DNA of 64,000 nucleotides from NCBI GenBank assembly GCA_016718605.1, contig JADKCY010000006.1, positions 1-64,000 on the forward strand. Direction: 5' to 3'. The position numbers and the translations under genes are program-made. The notes below the pieces were generated by a model. It was not told where the DNA came from and made no database searches. It saw nothing but the letters and a program-made list of their open reading frames with translations. This DNA comes from Lysobacterales bacterium (GTDB lineage Bacteria; Pseudomonadota; Gammaproteobacteria; Xanthomonadales; Xanthomonadaceae). This document shows, in pieces, positions 54,642 to 64,000 of this stretch. Each line of letters opens with the position of its first letter. Position 1 is the stretch's first letter.

Positions 54642-55528
54642 TCTTGAAATGCCTCAGACGGCGTTGGCCAAACAACATCGGACCACTCAAATCCATACGT
54701 CTGAACCAACCGAACATGCGCTGGACTACCGATGTAGCTCGATAGAGCGCCGTCAACACGCGTCTTGAAGGCGGTATTTTCAAGTGCAAATGCAAATGCC
54801 GGATAGCCCGGCCGGACGTCCGACAGTTCCACGATCTGGTGCGTCAGCGCGGTTTGGTCCAGTTGTCGCACTTGCCAGCGTAGTGATGGCAATGACAAGG
54901 CCAGCAGATCCACACTGCCGGATTGCAATGCCTGCATGCCGGACTCGGCGTCGGCTACTGCCAGCACGCGCGACTTCGGCCAATCAGCGGCGCGAACGGC
55001 GGCTTGTTCGACACTGCCATCAATGACTGCGACGCGGAAATCCGTCTGCAGGGAGATATCCTTTAGACGTTCTGGAATGCGCTGATCAAGGCGCGTCAGC
55101 AGTGCGGCCCTGACGCGAGCGGTCGGTCGGCTGAACTGCACCAAAGTTCTTCGTTCCGGTGTGTCGAACAGGCCAGCGGCAACCACGTCCAAGCGCCCGT
55201 GTTTGAGCTCATGCAACAGATCAGCAAACTCTACGTGCACCCATTCCGCGTTACGAATGCCGGTGGTCGCAAGGACTTGCCGCATGACATCAACGGCCTC
55301 GCCACGCAATTCTCCGTTGGCGTCTAGGAACGCATACGGTGGCTCGATGGCATAGCCGATACGCAAGCTGGCTGGGGGCTGACCCTGGCTGTCGAACAGC
55401 GGTTCGCTGGATGGAAGCATCACCAACCAACCCACCAGCACTGCCAAGACGAGCGCGATGATGCTCGGTTGCAGACGACTCTGCGTCCTCGTTACGGCGT
55501 CGACTGTGGGGTGATCTGATTGGGGCAT
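54638..55528 (-). CDS. Periplasmic solute-binding protein, family 3 type, membrane-anchored
   Basis: 296 residues from ATG 55528. An N-terminal hydrophobic segment (about 20-40, IIALVLAVLVGWLVMLP) looks like a signal anchor. The rest is a type II periplasmic binding fold: RIGYAIEPPYAFLDANGELRGEAVDVMRQVL, then GRLDVVAAGLFDTPERRTLVQFSRP, and a hinge-second lobe up to GFEWSDVVWP. Such domains usually bind amino acids or similar ligands. No ABC transporter permease is nearby; the only partner is the downstream GGDEF/EAL gene. No ribosome-binding site is obvious and the frame extends to 55690, so the start is uncertain. Confidence 0.82.
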   Translation of the reverse strand: MPQSDHPTVDAVTRTQSRLQPSIIALVLAVLVGWLVMLPSSEPLFDSQGQPPASLRIGYAIEPPYAFLDANGELRGEAVDVMRQVLATTGIRNAEWVHVEFADLLHELKHGRLDVVAAGLFDTPERRTLVQFSRPTARVRAALLTRLDQRIPERLKDISLQTDFRVAVIDGSVEQAAVRAADWPKSRVLAVADAESGMQALQSGSVDLLALSLPSLRWQVRQLDQTALTHQIVELSDVRPGYPAFAFALENTAFKTRVDGALSSYIGSPAHVRLVQTYGFEWSDVVWPTPSEAFQE

Positions 55529-55703
55529 GGGCGGGAGGAGACGCGTTTTTCCAAGCAGGTGGTCAAAACGGGTGAACGCATGCAAAGCACGATGCCGCAG
55601 GTTTCTTTGCAAGATTTGCGCCCGAGGCGCCGTCGATGCTCGTTTCCGCGCGCTATCCATCAGCCAGTTCAACCGAAAATGAACGGCCAAGGCAGCGCTC
55701 TGG

Positions 55704-55709
55704 CATAAT
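55704..55709 (+). promoter_or_regulatory. Candidate -10 element of the lepA operon
   Basis: CATAAT preceded by TGG, 46 bases before the lepA start, in the 226-base gap between divergent genes. The -35 region at 17 bases is poor (GAACGG). This is the best TATAAT-like match in the gap. Confidence 0.4.
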
Positions 55710-55754
55710 CGCGCTCAGAGTTTTCAACCAAGGATTCGGCGATTTCGCCGCCAC

Positions 55755-57548
55755 ATGCAGCACATTCGTAATTTTTCGATCATTGCCCACGTCGATCACG
55801 GCAAATCGACTCTGGCAGACCGCATCATCCAGATTTGCGGTGGCCTCGCCGAACGCGAGATGGAAGCGCAAGTGTTGGACTCCAATCCGATTGAGCGTGA
55901 ACGTGGCATCACCATCAAGGCGCAGTCGGTCTCGTTGCCCTATACCGCCCTCGATGGGCAGACCTATCAGCTGAACTTCATCGATACCCCTGGCCACGTG
56001 GATTTCAGCTACGAGGTCAGTCGCTCGCTTTCGGCATGTGAAGGTGCGTTGTTGGTCGTCGATGCTGCGCAGGGTGTGGAGGCGCAATCCGTCGCGAACT
56101 GCTACACCGCCGTCGAGCAGGGCCTCGAAGTGATTCCGGTGCTCAACAAGATTGACCTGCCGACCGCCGATCCAGAGCGTGTGAAGGACGAGATCGAAGC
56201 GGTTATCGGGTTGGATGCGACCGACGCCCTGCAAGTGAGTGCCAAGACCGGCCTCAATGTGCGCGATGTGTTGGAAGCGATCGTGTTGCGGATTCCGCCA
56301 CCCAAAGTGGGCGATACCGATCGTCTGCAGGCGCTGATTATTGACTCCTGGTTCGACAATTATCTCGGTGTGGTGTCGCTGGTGCGGGTGATGCAGGGTG
56401 AGTTGGTGCCTGGCGAGAAGATTTTGGTCATGTCGACCGGGCGCGTGCACCAAGTCGATCAAGTCGGCGTCTTCACCCCCAAGCGCAAAGTGCTTACCAA
56501 GCTTGGCGCGGGTGAGGTTGGCTGGATGTGTGCATCAATCAAGGACGTACATGGCGCGCCCGTCGGTGACACCCTGACGTCGGCGGCCAAGCCTGCAACG
56601 TCGCCCTTGCCCGGGTTTCAGGAAATGCAACCGCGAGTCTTTGCCGGATTGTTTCCGGTGGATGCCGATGATTTCTCCAATCTCCGCGAAGCGTTGGAGA
56701 AATTGCGTCTGAACGATGCCGCCTTACGTTTCGAACCCGAAAGTTCGGAGGCAATGGGGTTTGGATTCCGCTGTGGTTTCCTCGGCATGCTGCATCTGGA
56801 AATCGTTCAGGAGCGACTGGAACGCGAATACGACCTCAATCTCATCACCACCGCGCCGACGGTCGTCTATGAAGTGCTCACGACCGATGGGGAAGTGCTG
56901 AGTCTGGACAATCCGGCCAAGATGCCGGCGATCAACAAGATCGAGGAAATCCGTGAACCGATCATCCTTGCCAGCATCCTGACCCCGCCTGACTACGTCG
57001 GCAACGTGATCAAGCTCTGCGAAGAGAAGCGCGGTGTGCAGAAAAACCTCGCCTACCTGGGGAGTCAGGTCCAGATCAGCTATGAACTACCCATGGCGGA
57101 AGTGGTGCTGGATTTCTTCGATCGATTGAAATCCGTCAGTCGGGGTTACGCCTCACTTGATTATCACTTCGTGCGCTTCGATGCCGGCCCGTTTGTGCGT
57201 CTGGATGTGTTGATCAATGGCGATCGGGTCGATGCCTTGTCGATGATCTCGCATCGCTCGCACGCAGATCGACGTGGTCGAGATATTTGCGAACGCATGC
57301 GGGAACTCATTCCACGCCAGATGTTCGATGTCGCGATTCAGGCCGCCATCGGGGCGCAGATCATTTCGCGATCCACAGTAAAGGCCTTACGCAAGAATGT
57401 GCTGGCCAAGTGCTATGGCGGCGATGTCAGTCGCAAGCGCAAACTGTTGGAAAAGCAGAAGGAAGGCAAAAAGCGCATGAAACAGGTGGGCAGCGTGGAG
57501 ATTCCGCAAGAGGCTTTCCTTGCCGTGCTCCAAGTCGACAACAAATAA
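55755..57548 (+). CDS. lepA: Elongation factor 4 (LepA)
   Basis: 597 residues, standard length. The GTPase domain shows G1 AHVDHGKST, G3 DTPGHVDFSYEVSRS and G4 NKIDLP. The EF-G-like domains and the LepA-specific C-terminal domain (SRKRKLLEKQKEGKKRMKQVGSVEIPQEAFLAVL) are complete. LepA assists 30S assembly and translation initiation. It heads the operon lepA-lepB-DUF4845-rnc-era-recO. Confidence 0.98.
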   Translation: MQHIRNFSIIAHVDHGKSTLADRIIQICGGLAEREMEAQVLDSNPIERERGITIKAQSVSLPYTALDGQTYQLNFIDTPGHVDFSYEVSRSLSACEGALLVVDAAQGVEAQSVANCYTAVEQGLEVIPVLNKIDLPTADPERVKDEIEAVIGLDATDALQVSAKTGLNVRDVLEAIVLRIPPPKVGDTDRLQALIIDSWFDNYLGVVSLVRVMQGELVPGEKILVMSTGRVHQVDQVGVFTPKRKVLTKLGAGEVGWMCASIKDVHGAPVGDTLTSAAKPATSPLPGFQEMQPRVFAGLFPVDADDFSNLREALEKLRLNDAALRFEPESSEAMGFGFRCGFLGMLHLEIVQERLEREYDLNLITTAPTVVYEVLTTDGEVLSLDNPAKMPAINKIEEIREPIILASILTPPDYVGNVIKLCEEKRGVQKNLAYLGSQVQISYELPMAEVVLDFFDRLKSVSRGYASLDYHFVRFDAGPFVRLDVLINGDRVDALSMISHRSHADRRGRDICERMRELIPRQMFDVAIQAAIGAQIISRSTVKALRKNVLAKCYGGDVSRKRKLLEKQKEGKKRMKQVGSVEIPQEAFLAVLQVDNK

Positions 57549-57560
57549 AGGAAATGGCGC

Positions 57561-58394
57561 GTGGATTTTGATTTTGCAGCGATTTTGGTAGCGCTTTCGG
57601 CGGTCACGGGCGTGATTTGGGCGGTCGACGCGATCTTTTTCGCCAAAGCCCGAGCGGCGCGTGCGAACGAGCCATCGACGCTGGTGAATGCGATTCGAGA
57701 GCCCCTCATCGTCGAGTATGCACGCTCGTTCTTTCCGGTGATCTTCATCGTGTTGATCGTGCGCTCGTTTCTTGCCGAGCCTTTCCGAATCCCGTCCAGT
57801 TCGATGATGCCAACCTTGGTGGATGGCGATTTCATTCTGGTTAGCAAGTTTGCTTATGGCCTGCGTTTGCCGGTGCTGGACACCAAGTTTCTAGACATTG
57901 GTGAACCCCAACGGGGCGATCCGGTGGTGTTCCGTTACCCAGGCAATCCACGTCTTGGCGAGCGCGATCCGCATATCGGACAGGACTACATCAAGCGCGT
58001 GATCGGGCTTCCGGGCGACGAAGTGGTCTATCGCGAGAAGCAACTGTATTTGAACGGCCAACTGGTTGCGCAGACGTCGGTGGGGCGCTACGTCGGCGAG
58101 GGCAGTTCCTCGGATGCCACCGGATTCGACCATCGATCCGAGGCATTGCCTGACCGTACGCACGATATTCTGGTCAATGGCTTGGCTGTGGGACGACGCG
58201 GCGAGGGTCGCTGGGTGGTGCCTGAAGGACACTATTTCGTCATGGGCGACAACCGAGACAATAGCGAGGACAGCCGTTACTGGGGCTTCGTGCCAGAGCA
58301 AAATTTGGTCGGCAAAGCATTCTTGATCTGGATGAACTTTGATAGCAAAGCAGGCGGCGTGAACTTCTCCCGCCTTGGGACTGTGATTGAATAG
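57561..58394 (+). CDS. lepB: Signal peptidase I
   Basis: 277 residues from GTG 57561, with an AAAGGAAAT site upstream. Two N-terminal membrane segments precede the S26 catalytic domain: Ser81 in PSSSMMPTL and general-base Lys145 in YIKRVIGLPGD, plus the GDNRDNSEDSRYWGFV motif. It cleaves Sec and Tat signal peptides, including those of the subtilases here. It follows lepA by 12 bases. Confidence 0.97.
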   Translation: MDFDFAAILVALSAVTGVIWAVDAIFFAKARAARANEPSTLVNAIREPLIVEYARSFFPVIFIVLIVRSFLAEPFRIPSSSMMPTLVDGDFILVSKFAYGLRLPVLDTKFLDIGEPQRGDPVVFRYPGNPRLGERDPHIGQDYIKRVIGLPGDEVVYREKQLYLNGQLVAQTSVGRYVGEGSSSDATGFDHRSEALPDRTHDILVNGLAVGRRGEGRWVVPEGHYFVMGDNRDNSEDSRYWGFVPEQNLVGKAFLIWMNFDSKAGGVNFSRLGTVIE

Positions 58395-58435
58395 TGCACG
58401 CGCATGCGGCGTACGTGGGCTTACATGGAGGGGAT

Positions 58436-58816
58436 ATGAAACACACTCGTCAACGCGGCATTACCCTGATCGGGTTCCTGATGATCCTGATTCTGGCCGG
58501 GTTTTTCGCCTTTCTGGGTATGCGCTTGGTACCGACATACGTTGAGTACTATTCCGTCACTCGCGATATGGCGGGTTTGGCTTCCGAGCCTGGTATCACC
58601 ACGATGGGGCCGGAAAAAATCCGCGATCTGCTGTTCCGTCGCTTCTATGTGAGCTATGTCGATTCCGTGAAGCCCCAGCACATCAAACTCGTTCAAGCCG
58701 GTGATGGCTATGATTTGCGCATTACCTACGAGGTCCGCAAGGAACTCATCTACAACTTGGACTACGTGGCGAAGTTTGATCACAGCGTCGAGTTGCGTCG
58801 TGGAGGCGCACTCTGA
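58436..58816 (+). CDS. DUF4845 protein with pilin-like N-terminus
   Basis: 126 residues from ATG 58436 with GGAGGGG upstream. The N-terminus (RQRGITLIGFLMILILAGFFAFLGMRL) resembles a type IV pilin signal with G-[IM]-T-L and a single hydrophobic helix. The rest is a small periplasmic domain. DUF4845 proteins are common between lepB and rnc in beta- and gammaproteobacteria; the function is unknown. It is part of the lep operon. Confidence 0.88.
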   Translation: MKHTRQRGITLIGFLMILILAGFFAFLGMRLVPTYVEYYSVTRDMAGLASEPGITTMGPEKIRDLLFRRFYVSYVDSVKPQHIKLVQAGDGYDLRITYEVRKELIYNLDYVAKFDHSVELRRGGAL

Positions 58817-58818
58817 GC

Positions 58819-59523
58819 TTGGTTGGTGGCCTCAGTGAGGCGGCGTGGGCCAAACGTCTAGGTCATGCGTTTCAAGCGCCCGCATTGCGCACTCAGGCGC
58901 TGACGCATCGCAGCGCAGGTAGTCGCAATTACGAGCGTTTCGAGTTTCTCGGCGACGCACTGCTGAACTTGGTCGTCGCAGAAACCCTGTTTCAGCGTTT
59001 CACCGACGTGGATGAAGGTGCCCTGACGCGCGCGCGCGCAGTGTTGGTACGCGAGTCGAGCCTCGCCGATTTGGCGCGCGCCCTGCACTTGGGGGACTTG
59101 CTGATTCTGGGGCAGGGTGAACTGAAAAGTGGTGGGTTCCGTCGTGATTCGATTCTTGCCGACGCGTTTGAAGCCCTGATTGCAGCGATCTATCTGGATG
59201 CTGGCATGGATGCCTGTCGGGAATGGGTATTGGCGCAATTGGATGGGGCCCTGAGCGCATTGCCGAAGCGCTTAAAGGCGGAAAAGGATCCCAAGACGCG
59301 ATTGCAGGAGTTTCTTCAATCGCGTCAGTTCGCCCTGCCGGAGTACGAGTTGACCGAAGTGCTTGGCGACGAGCATGAACGTCACTTCAAAGTGTGTTGC
59401 CGCGTGGCATCACTGCGAATCAGCGGATGCGGCGAAGGAAGTTCACGCCGGACGGCGGAGCAGCAAGCCGCAACCGACGTCTTGAATCAGATGACGGATC
59501 TGCCGACGCACGTTCTTCAATAA
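58819..59523 (+). CDS. rnc: Ribonuclease III
   Basis: About 234 residues. The signature ERFEFLGDALLNLVVAE holds the metal-binding residues, and SILADAFEALIAAIYLDAG follows. A double-stranded RNA-binding domain is at the C-terminus (KTRLQEFLQSRQFALPEYE...). It processes rRNA precursors and structured mRNAs. The start codon is a TTG at 58819, two bases after the DUF4845 stop; TGGAGG lies 12 bases upstream, so the exact start is uncertain. Confidence 0.95.
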   Translation: MVGGLSEAAWAKRLGHAFQAPALRTQALTHRSAGSRNYERFEFLGDALLNLVVAETLFQRFTDVDEGALTRARAVLVRESSLADLARALHLGDLLILGQGELKSGGFRRDSILADAFEALIAAIYLDAGMDACREWVLAQLDGALSALPKRLKAEKDPKTRLQEFLQSRQFALPEYELTEVLGDEHERHFKVCCRVASLRISGCGEGSSRRTAEQQAATDVLNQMTDLPTHVLQ

Positions 59524-59635
59524 CGTTTGCCGCACAAGCAGAGCAGCACTATTGTCGTTGTTGGCGCGTCTTGCATGCCCGTCAACATTGTTTGGGTTCG
59601 CGTCGATGAACCTGTCACCTCGCTGGAATGTGGTC

Positions 59636-60556
59636 ATGTCAGAACTTGAGTCATCAATCGTTGCAACGCCGCCCTATCGCGCTGGACTGGTTGCCGTGGT
59701 CGGTCGGCCAAACGTTGGAAAATCCACCTTGATCAATGCGTTGGTGGGCTTTCGCGTTAGTATCGTTTCGCGTCGGCCGCAAACCACGCGGCACCGAATT
59801 CTCGGTATTTCGTCGTTGGACGACGGCCAGATTGTGTATGTCGATACGCCGGGCTTGCATGGCCGCGAGCCGCGCGCGATGAATCGCTACATGAATCGAG
59901 CCGCGCGCGGTTCGTTGGCCGATGTGAGTGTCGCCGCACTGGTCATCGAGGCGGGGCAATTTCGCGAAGACGATGAACGCGCGTATCGCGTCATTCTGGA
60001 ATCTGGCGTGCCGCATGTACTTGTCATCAACAAAGTAGATCGTTTGAAAGACAAGAGTGTGCTCTTGCCGTTCATCGCAGAGATCACCGCGGCGCGGAAA
60101 TTTGAAGCGGTATTCCAGATATCGGCACAGAAGCGCAAGGGACTCGACGACTTGCAGCGCGGTTTGTTGCGCTTGTTGCCGGAGAGCGAAGCGCTGTTTG
60201 ATGCCGAGCAAGTGACGGATCGCAGCGAGCGTTTCATGGTTGGTGAGCTCATTCGAGAACAGTTGATGCGCCAATTGGGTGACGAACTGCCCTATGCCAC
60301 CAGCGTTGAAATCGAGGAATGGAAAGACGAACCCAAGCTGACCCGCATCAGCGCAGTGATCTGGGTGGAGCGTGACGGACAGAAGGCGATCGTGATCGGC
60401 GCGGGTGGTGGCCAGATGCGTGCCATCGGACAAGCGGCCCGATTGGCCATGGAACGTTTGCTGGATCGCAAGGTGTTCCTGCAGTTGTGGTGCAAGGTGC
60501 GCGAGGGTTGGAGTGATGACGAAGCTGCCTTAAAGCGCTTCGGCTACGGAGACTGA
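59636..60556 (+). CDS. era: GTPase Era
   Basis: 306 residues from ATG 59636; an ATG at 59606 would add ten residues. G1 GRPNVGKSTLI, G3 DTPGLH and G4 NKVD are clear, and the KH domain with the GAGGGQMRAIGQAARLAMERL motif binds the 3' end of 16S rRNA. Era couples 30S maturation to growth. The 112-base gap after rnc is larger than is usual for the rnc-era pair but holds no terminator. Confidence 0.96.
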   Translation: MSELESSIVATPPYRAGLVAVVGRPNVGKSTLINALVGFRVSIVSRRPQTTRHRILGISSLDDGQIVYVDTPGLHGREPRAMNRYMNRAARGSLADVSVAALVIEAGQFREDDERAYRVILESGVPHVLVINKVDRLKDKSVLLPFIAEITAARKFEAVFQISAQKRKGLDDLQRGLLRLLPESEALFDAEQVTDRSERFMVGELIREQLMRQLGDELPYATSVEIEEWKDEPKLTRISAVIWVERDGQKAIVIGAGGGQMRAIGQAARLAMERLLDRKVFLQLWCKVREGWSDDEAALKRFGYGD

Positions 60557-60559
60557 TGG

Positions 60560-61294
60560 ATGCGGGGGCACGCGCGGAGTGCACGGATCGAGGCACAGCC
60601 TGCCTATGTGCTCCATCGTCGTGCATGGCGGGAGACCAGTGCGCTGCTGGAGGTGTTCACTGCGGAATATGGGCGTGTCGGACTGGTCGTACGTGGCTTG
60701 CGTGGACCTCGCTCGCAAGTCTGGCAAGCTCTGCTGCAACCCACACAGGCGGTCTTGTTGTCGTGGTCGGGGAACGGCGAGTTGCCACAGGTGACCCATG
60801 TCGAGGCGGCAGAGCAGTACTTGGATTTGCGTGGTGAAGCGGTTCTTGCCGGTCTGTATCTCAATGAGTTGATTCTGGCCCTGCTGCCGCGACACGAGGC
60901 ACAGGTCGAACTGTTCCTGCGCTATGGCGAGTGCTTGCGACAGCAACTGTCGACAGACCAGGTGCAGCGTGCCTGGCACCTGAGACTTTTTGAACGCGAT
61001 CTGTTGGCAGCTCTTGGCTTCGCGTTGCAATTAGATCGGGATCGCCATGGCGACACACTGCATCCCGACGCGCGCTATCGCTATCATCCCGAGAGCGGCG
61101 CGGTTCGAGACGAGCAGGGCGCCGCAGTCGCCAGTTTGCCTGGCGCTTTGCTGATTGGGCTGCGCGAGGGAATGATGCCGGATGCAAACGACGTGAGGGC
61201 CTGTCGGCATTGGCTACGCGACCTGCTGGCGCAACATCTCGGTGGCCGTGAACTGAATGCGTGGTCGTTGATGCAGGAAATTCGCGCGATCTGA
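60560..61294 (+). CDS. recO: DNA repair protein RecO
   Basis: 244 residues. The N-terminal OB fold (AYVLHRRAWRETSALLEVFTAEYGRVGLVVRGLRG) and a helical C-domain (YLNELILALLPRHEAQVELFLRYGECL) match RecO. The zinc-binding cysteines of some RecO proteins are absent. RecO helps RecR load RecA on SSB-coated DNA. It starts three bases after era. pdxJ, its usual next gene, is not here; a convergent REC-Hpt gene is. Confidence 0.92.
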   Translation: MRGHARSARIEAQPAYVLHRRAWRETSALLEVFTAEYGRVGLVVRGLRGPRSQVWQALLQPTQAVLLSWSGNGELPQVTHVEAAEQYLDLRGEAVLAGLYLNELILALLPRHEAQVELFLRYGECLRQQLSTDQVQRAWHLRLFERDLLAALGFALQLDRDRHGDTLHPDARYRYHPESGAVRDEQGAAVASLPGALLIGLREGMMPDANDVRACRHWLRDLLAQHLGGRELNAWSLMQEIRAI

Positions 61295-61381
61295 GCACGT
61301 CTTCATGGTCCGCCAAGGCGTGGGCTTGGTCGTACATGAGTTGCCAAAGTGCTGTCAGGGTGTATCCAAGAGGCGCGTGGA

Positions 61382-62107
61382 TCAGGTCGTGTCCAGCAGC
61401 AGTTTTTCCGCTTCGGTGAGCAGCAAAGTCAGGGCTGCAGGCAGTTGTGGATTCGGCTGGATGTCCTCCTGCAGTGCAGCACTGAGTTCGCAGATGGCCA
61501 CATCCAGTGCGGTTGCCATACAAAGGCTTGCAGCCCCCGACATGGTGTGCAGCAGCGCACGCGCGGTGCGGGTATCGTGTGCTTGAATTGAAGCGCACAA
61601 GGTATTGATTTGCTTTGGCAAGTCGCGCTTAAGTAGGTCTCGCAGCGGCGCATATAAACTGGCATCCTGCGCCCCGGCGGACTGCTTATTGCGGGTACCC
61701 CACAGCGGCCAGTGTACCCCGCAGTCGCGCAAACACCGCGAGAGTGCAGCAGTGCTGATCGGCTTGCCCACAACGGCGGCGTAGCCCAAATCGAAAAGGG
61801 CCTGCTGAACGCGAACATCCAATCCTGCCGTCATCGCCACGATGTGTTGTCGGGGCACGTTGTTTTGCTGACGCATCGCGAGCGCAATGGCTTCGCAGTT
61901 GGCATCTGGCAAGTGTTGATCGATCAGGATGGCGTTGCAGGGGTTGCCTGCGGCAAGCCACGTCAGGCCGTCCGTCAAATCGCTCGTGCTGTGGGCCGGC
62001 AAGCCCCAGCGGGTCAAGCATTGCAGTAGATAACTCTGCGTCACAGGGTCATCCTCGACCACAAGAATGCGCGCAGGCACCGAGTCTTGGGCAATTTGCA
62101 ACGGCAT
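61382..62107 (-). CDS. Orphan response regulator with C-terminal Hpt domain
   Basis: 241 residues from ATG 62107. The REC domain (residues 13-128) has the acidic pair ED(D), phosphoacceptor Asp63 (LIDQHLP), Thr93 and Lys115 (VGKPIS). A C-terminal Hpt domain carries a candidate phospho-His187 in LLHTMSGAASL. No output DNA-binding domain is present, and no histidine kinase is nearby, so it looks like a phosphorelay intermediate detached from a hybrid kinase. Upstream ATGs (62218, 62290) give longer readings that overlap the pyrG upstream region; the short form begins just before the REC fold. Confidence 0.82.
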   Translation of the reverse strand: MPLQIAQDSVPARILVVEDDPVTQSYLLQCLTRWGLPAHSTSDLTDGLTWLAAGNPCNAILIDQHLPDANCEAIALAMRQQNNVPRQHIVAMTAGLDVRVQQALFDLGYAAVVGKPISTAALSRCLRDCGVHWPLWGTRNKQSAGAQDASLYAPLRDLLKRDLPKQINTLCASIQAHDTRTARALLHTMSGAASLCMATALDVAICELSAALQEDIQPNPQLPAALTLLLTEAEKLLLDTT

Positions 62108-62370
62108 ATGCAGACTTCCGCTGGCAGGTGGGGTCAAAAATACGGGATCGCGGTCGTTTTCAACAGACTTCAGCGATGCGGACGCAAAGGTCCATCTTTC
62201 GACGAGTTGTTGGCCCATAGCACCACTATGGTTCTGCGAACGCCACATAAACTGGTCTCGTCGCAGGAGATTTTTACTTTCGGTGCCCAAAGCGCGACAG
62301 GCGCCTCACGCGCCGACATGCCAATGCCGACCCGTGCATTTTGTTTCGTGCCTCTTTCGGCGTCAGCCTG

Positions 62371-62376
62371 TAAAAT
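62371..62376 (+). promoter_or_regulatory. Candidate -10 element of pyrG
   Basis: TAAAAT in the context TGTAAAATCATG, 26 bases before the pyrG start. It shares GTAAAATCAT with the region before fumarase. No convincing -35 is present. The 295-base gap upstream also has a CCATAG/CTATGG inverted repeat at 62215-62231. Confidence 0.35.
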
Positions 62377-62402
62377 CATGTTTTCCTGCAGTCGGGTTTC
62401 CC

Positions 62403-64000
<1,598 letters not shown>

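Overview
This window looks like chromosomal backbone of a G+C-rich gammaproteobacterium, most likely of the Xanthomonadales (Lysobacterales), possibly near Rhodanobacteraceae. That is an inference from gene content. It has a Smc-ScpA-ScpB condensin rather than MukBEF, a MetX/serine O-succinyltransferase-like acyltransferase, a DUF4845 gene between lepB and rnc, a phasin beside a patatin, and a secreted protease whose C-terminus is ...VFRNGFE. Neighbourhoods such as infA-aat-trxB/ftsK-lolA and lepA-lepB-rnc-era-recO are standard for gammaproteobacteria. I see no rRNA, tRNA, CRISPR array, insertion sequence or prophage.

Layout. 1-3.0 kb: slyD, a cold-shock protein gene with its terminator, and class I fumarase. 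3.0-5.8 kb: a phasin, a patatin-like lipase, and an unrecognised protein gene that overlaps the patatin gene head to head. 5.8-8.5 kb: tldD, wrbA and a DUF2069 membrane protein, converging on a BepA-like M48 protease. 10.2-17.6 kb: a tight seven-gene minus-strand run, yciI-bolA-ppiC-smc-pxpA-DUF969-DUF979. 17.9-27.9 kb: a plus-strand run from a YrdC-like gene through scpA-scpB-rluB-tadA-orn-uup-ispF-truD to purU. 28-33.3 kb: infA, aat and trxB on the minus strand, divergent from ftsK-lolA. 33.3-41.5 kb: a complete ccmABCDEFGHI cytochrome c maturation operon ending in metX, in which ccmF is broken by two single-base indels that compensate each other. 41.6-49.3 kb: two large divergent secreted subtilases. 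49.4-51.4 kb: a YbdL-like aminotransferase and a YafV-like amidase. 51.4-55.5 kb: a periplasmic solute-binding protein translationally coupled to a GGDEF/EAL protein. 55.7-61.3 kb: lepA-lepB-DUF4845-rnc-era-recO. 61.4-64 kb: an orphan REC-Hpt protein and pyrG, which runs off the window.

How the genes work together. Most are housekeeping: chromosome segregation, tRNA and rRNA modification, translation initiation, ribosome assembly, signal peptide processing, and lipoprotein and cytochrome c maturation. The parts most worth a second look are the frameshifted ccmF; the 5-oxoprolinase subunit A gene without its B and C partners but fused by overlaps to two membrane-protein genes; the solute-binding/c-di-GMP pair; the patatin with its unknown overlapping partner; and the subtilase pair with unusual C-terminal modules. 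Start codons were chosen by reading frame, family N-termini and ribosome-binding sites. Family assignments rest on motifs and remembered family sequences, not on database searches.
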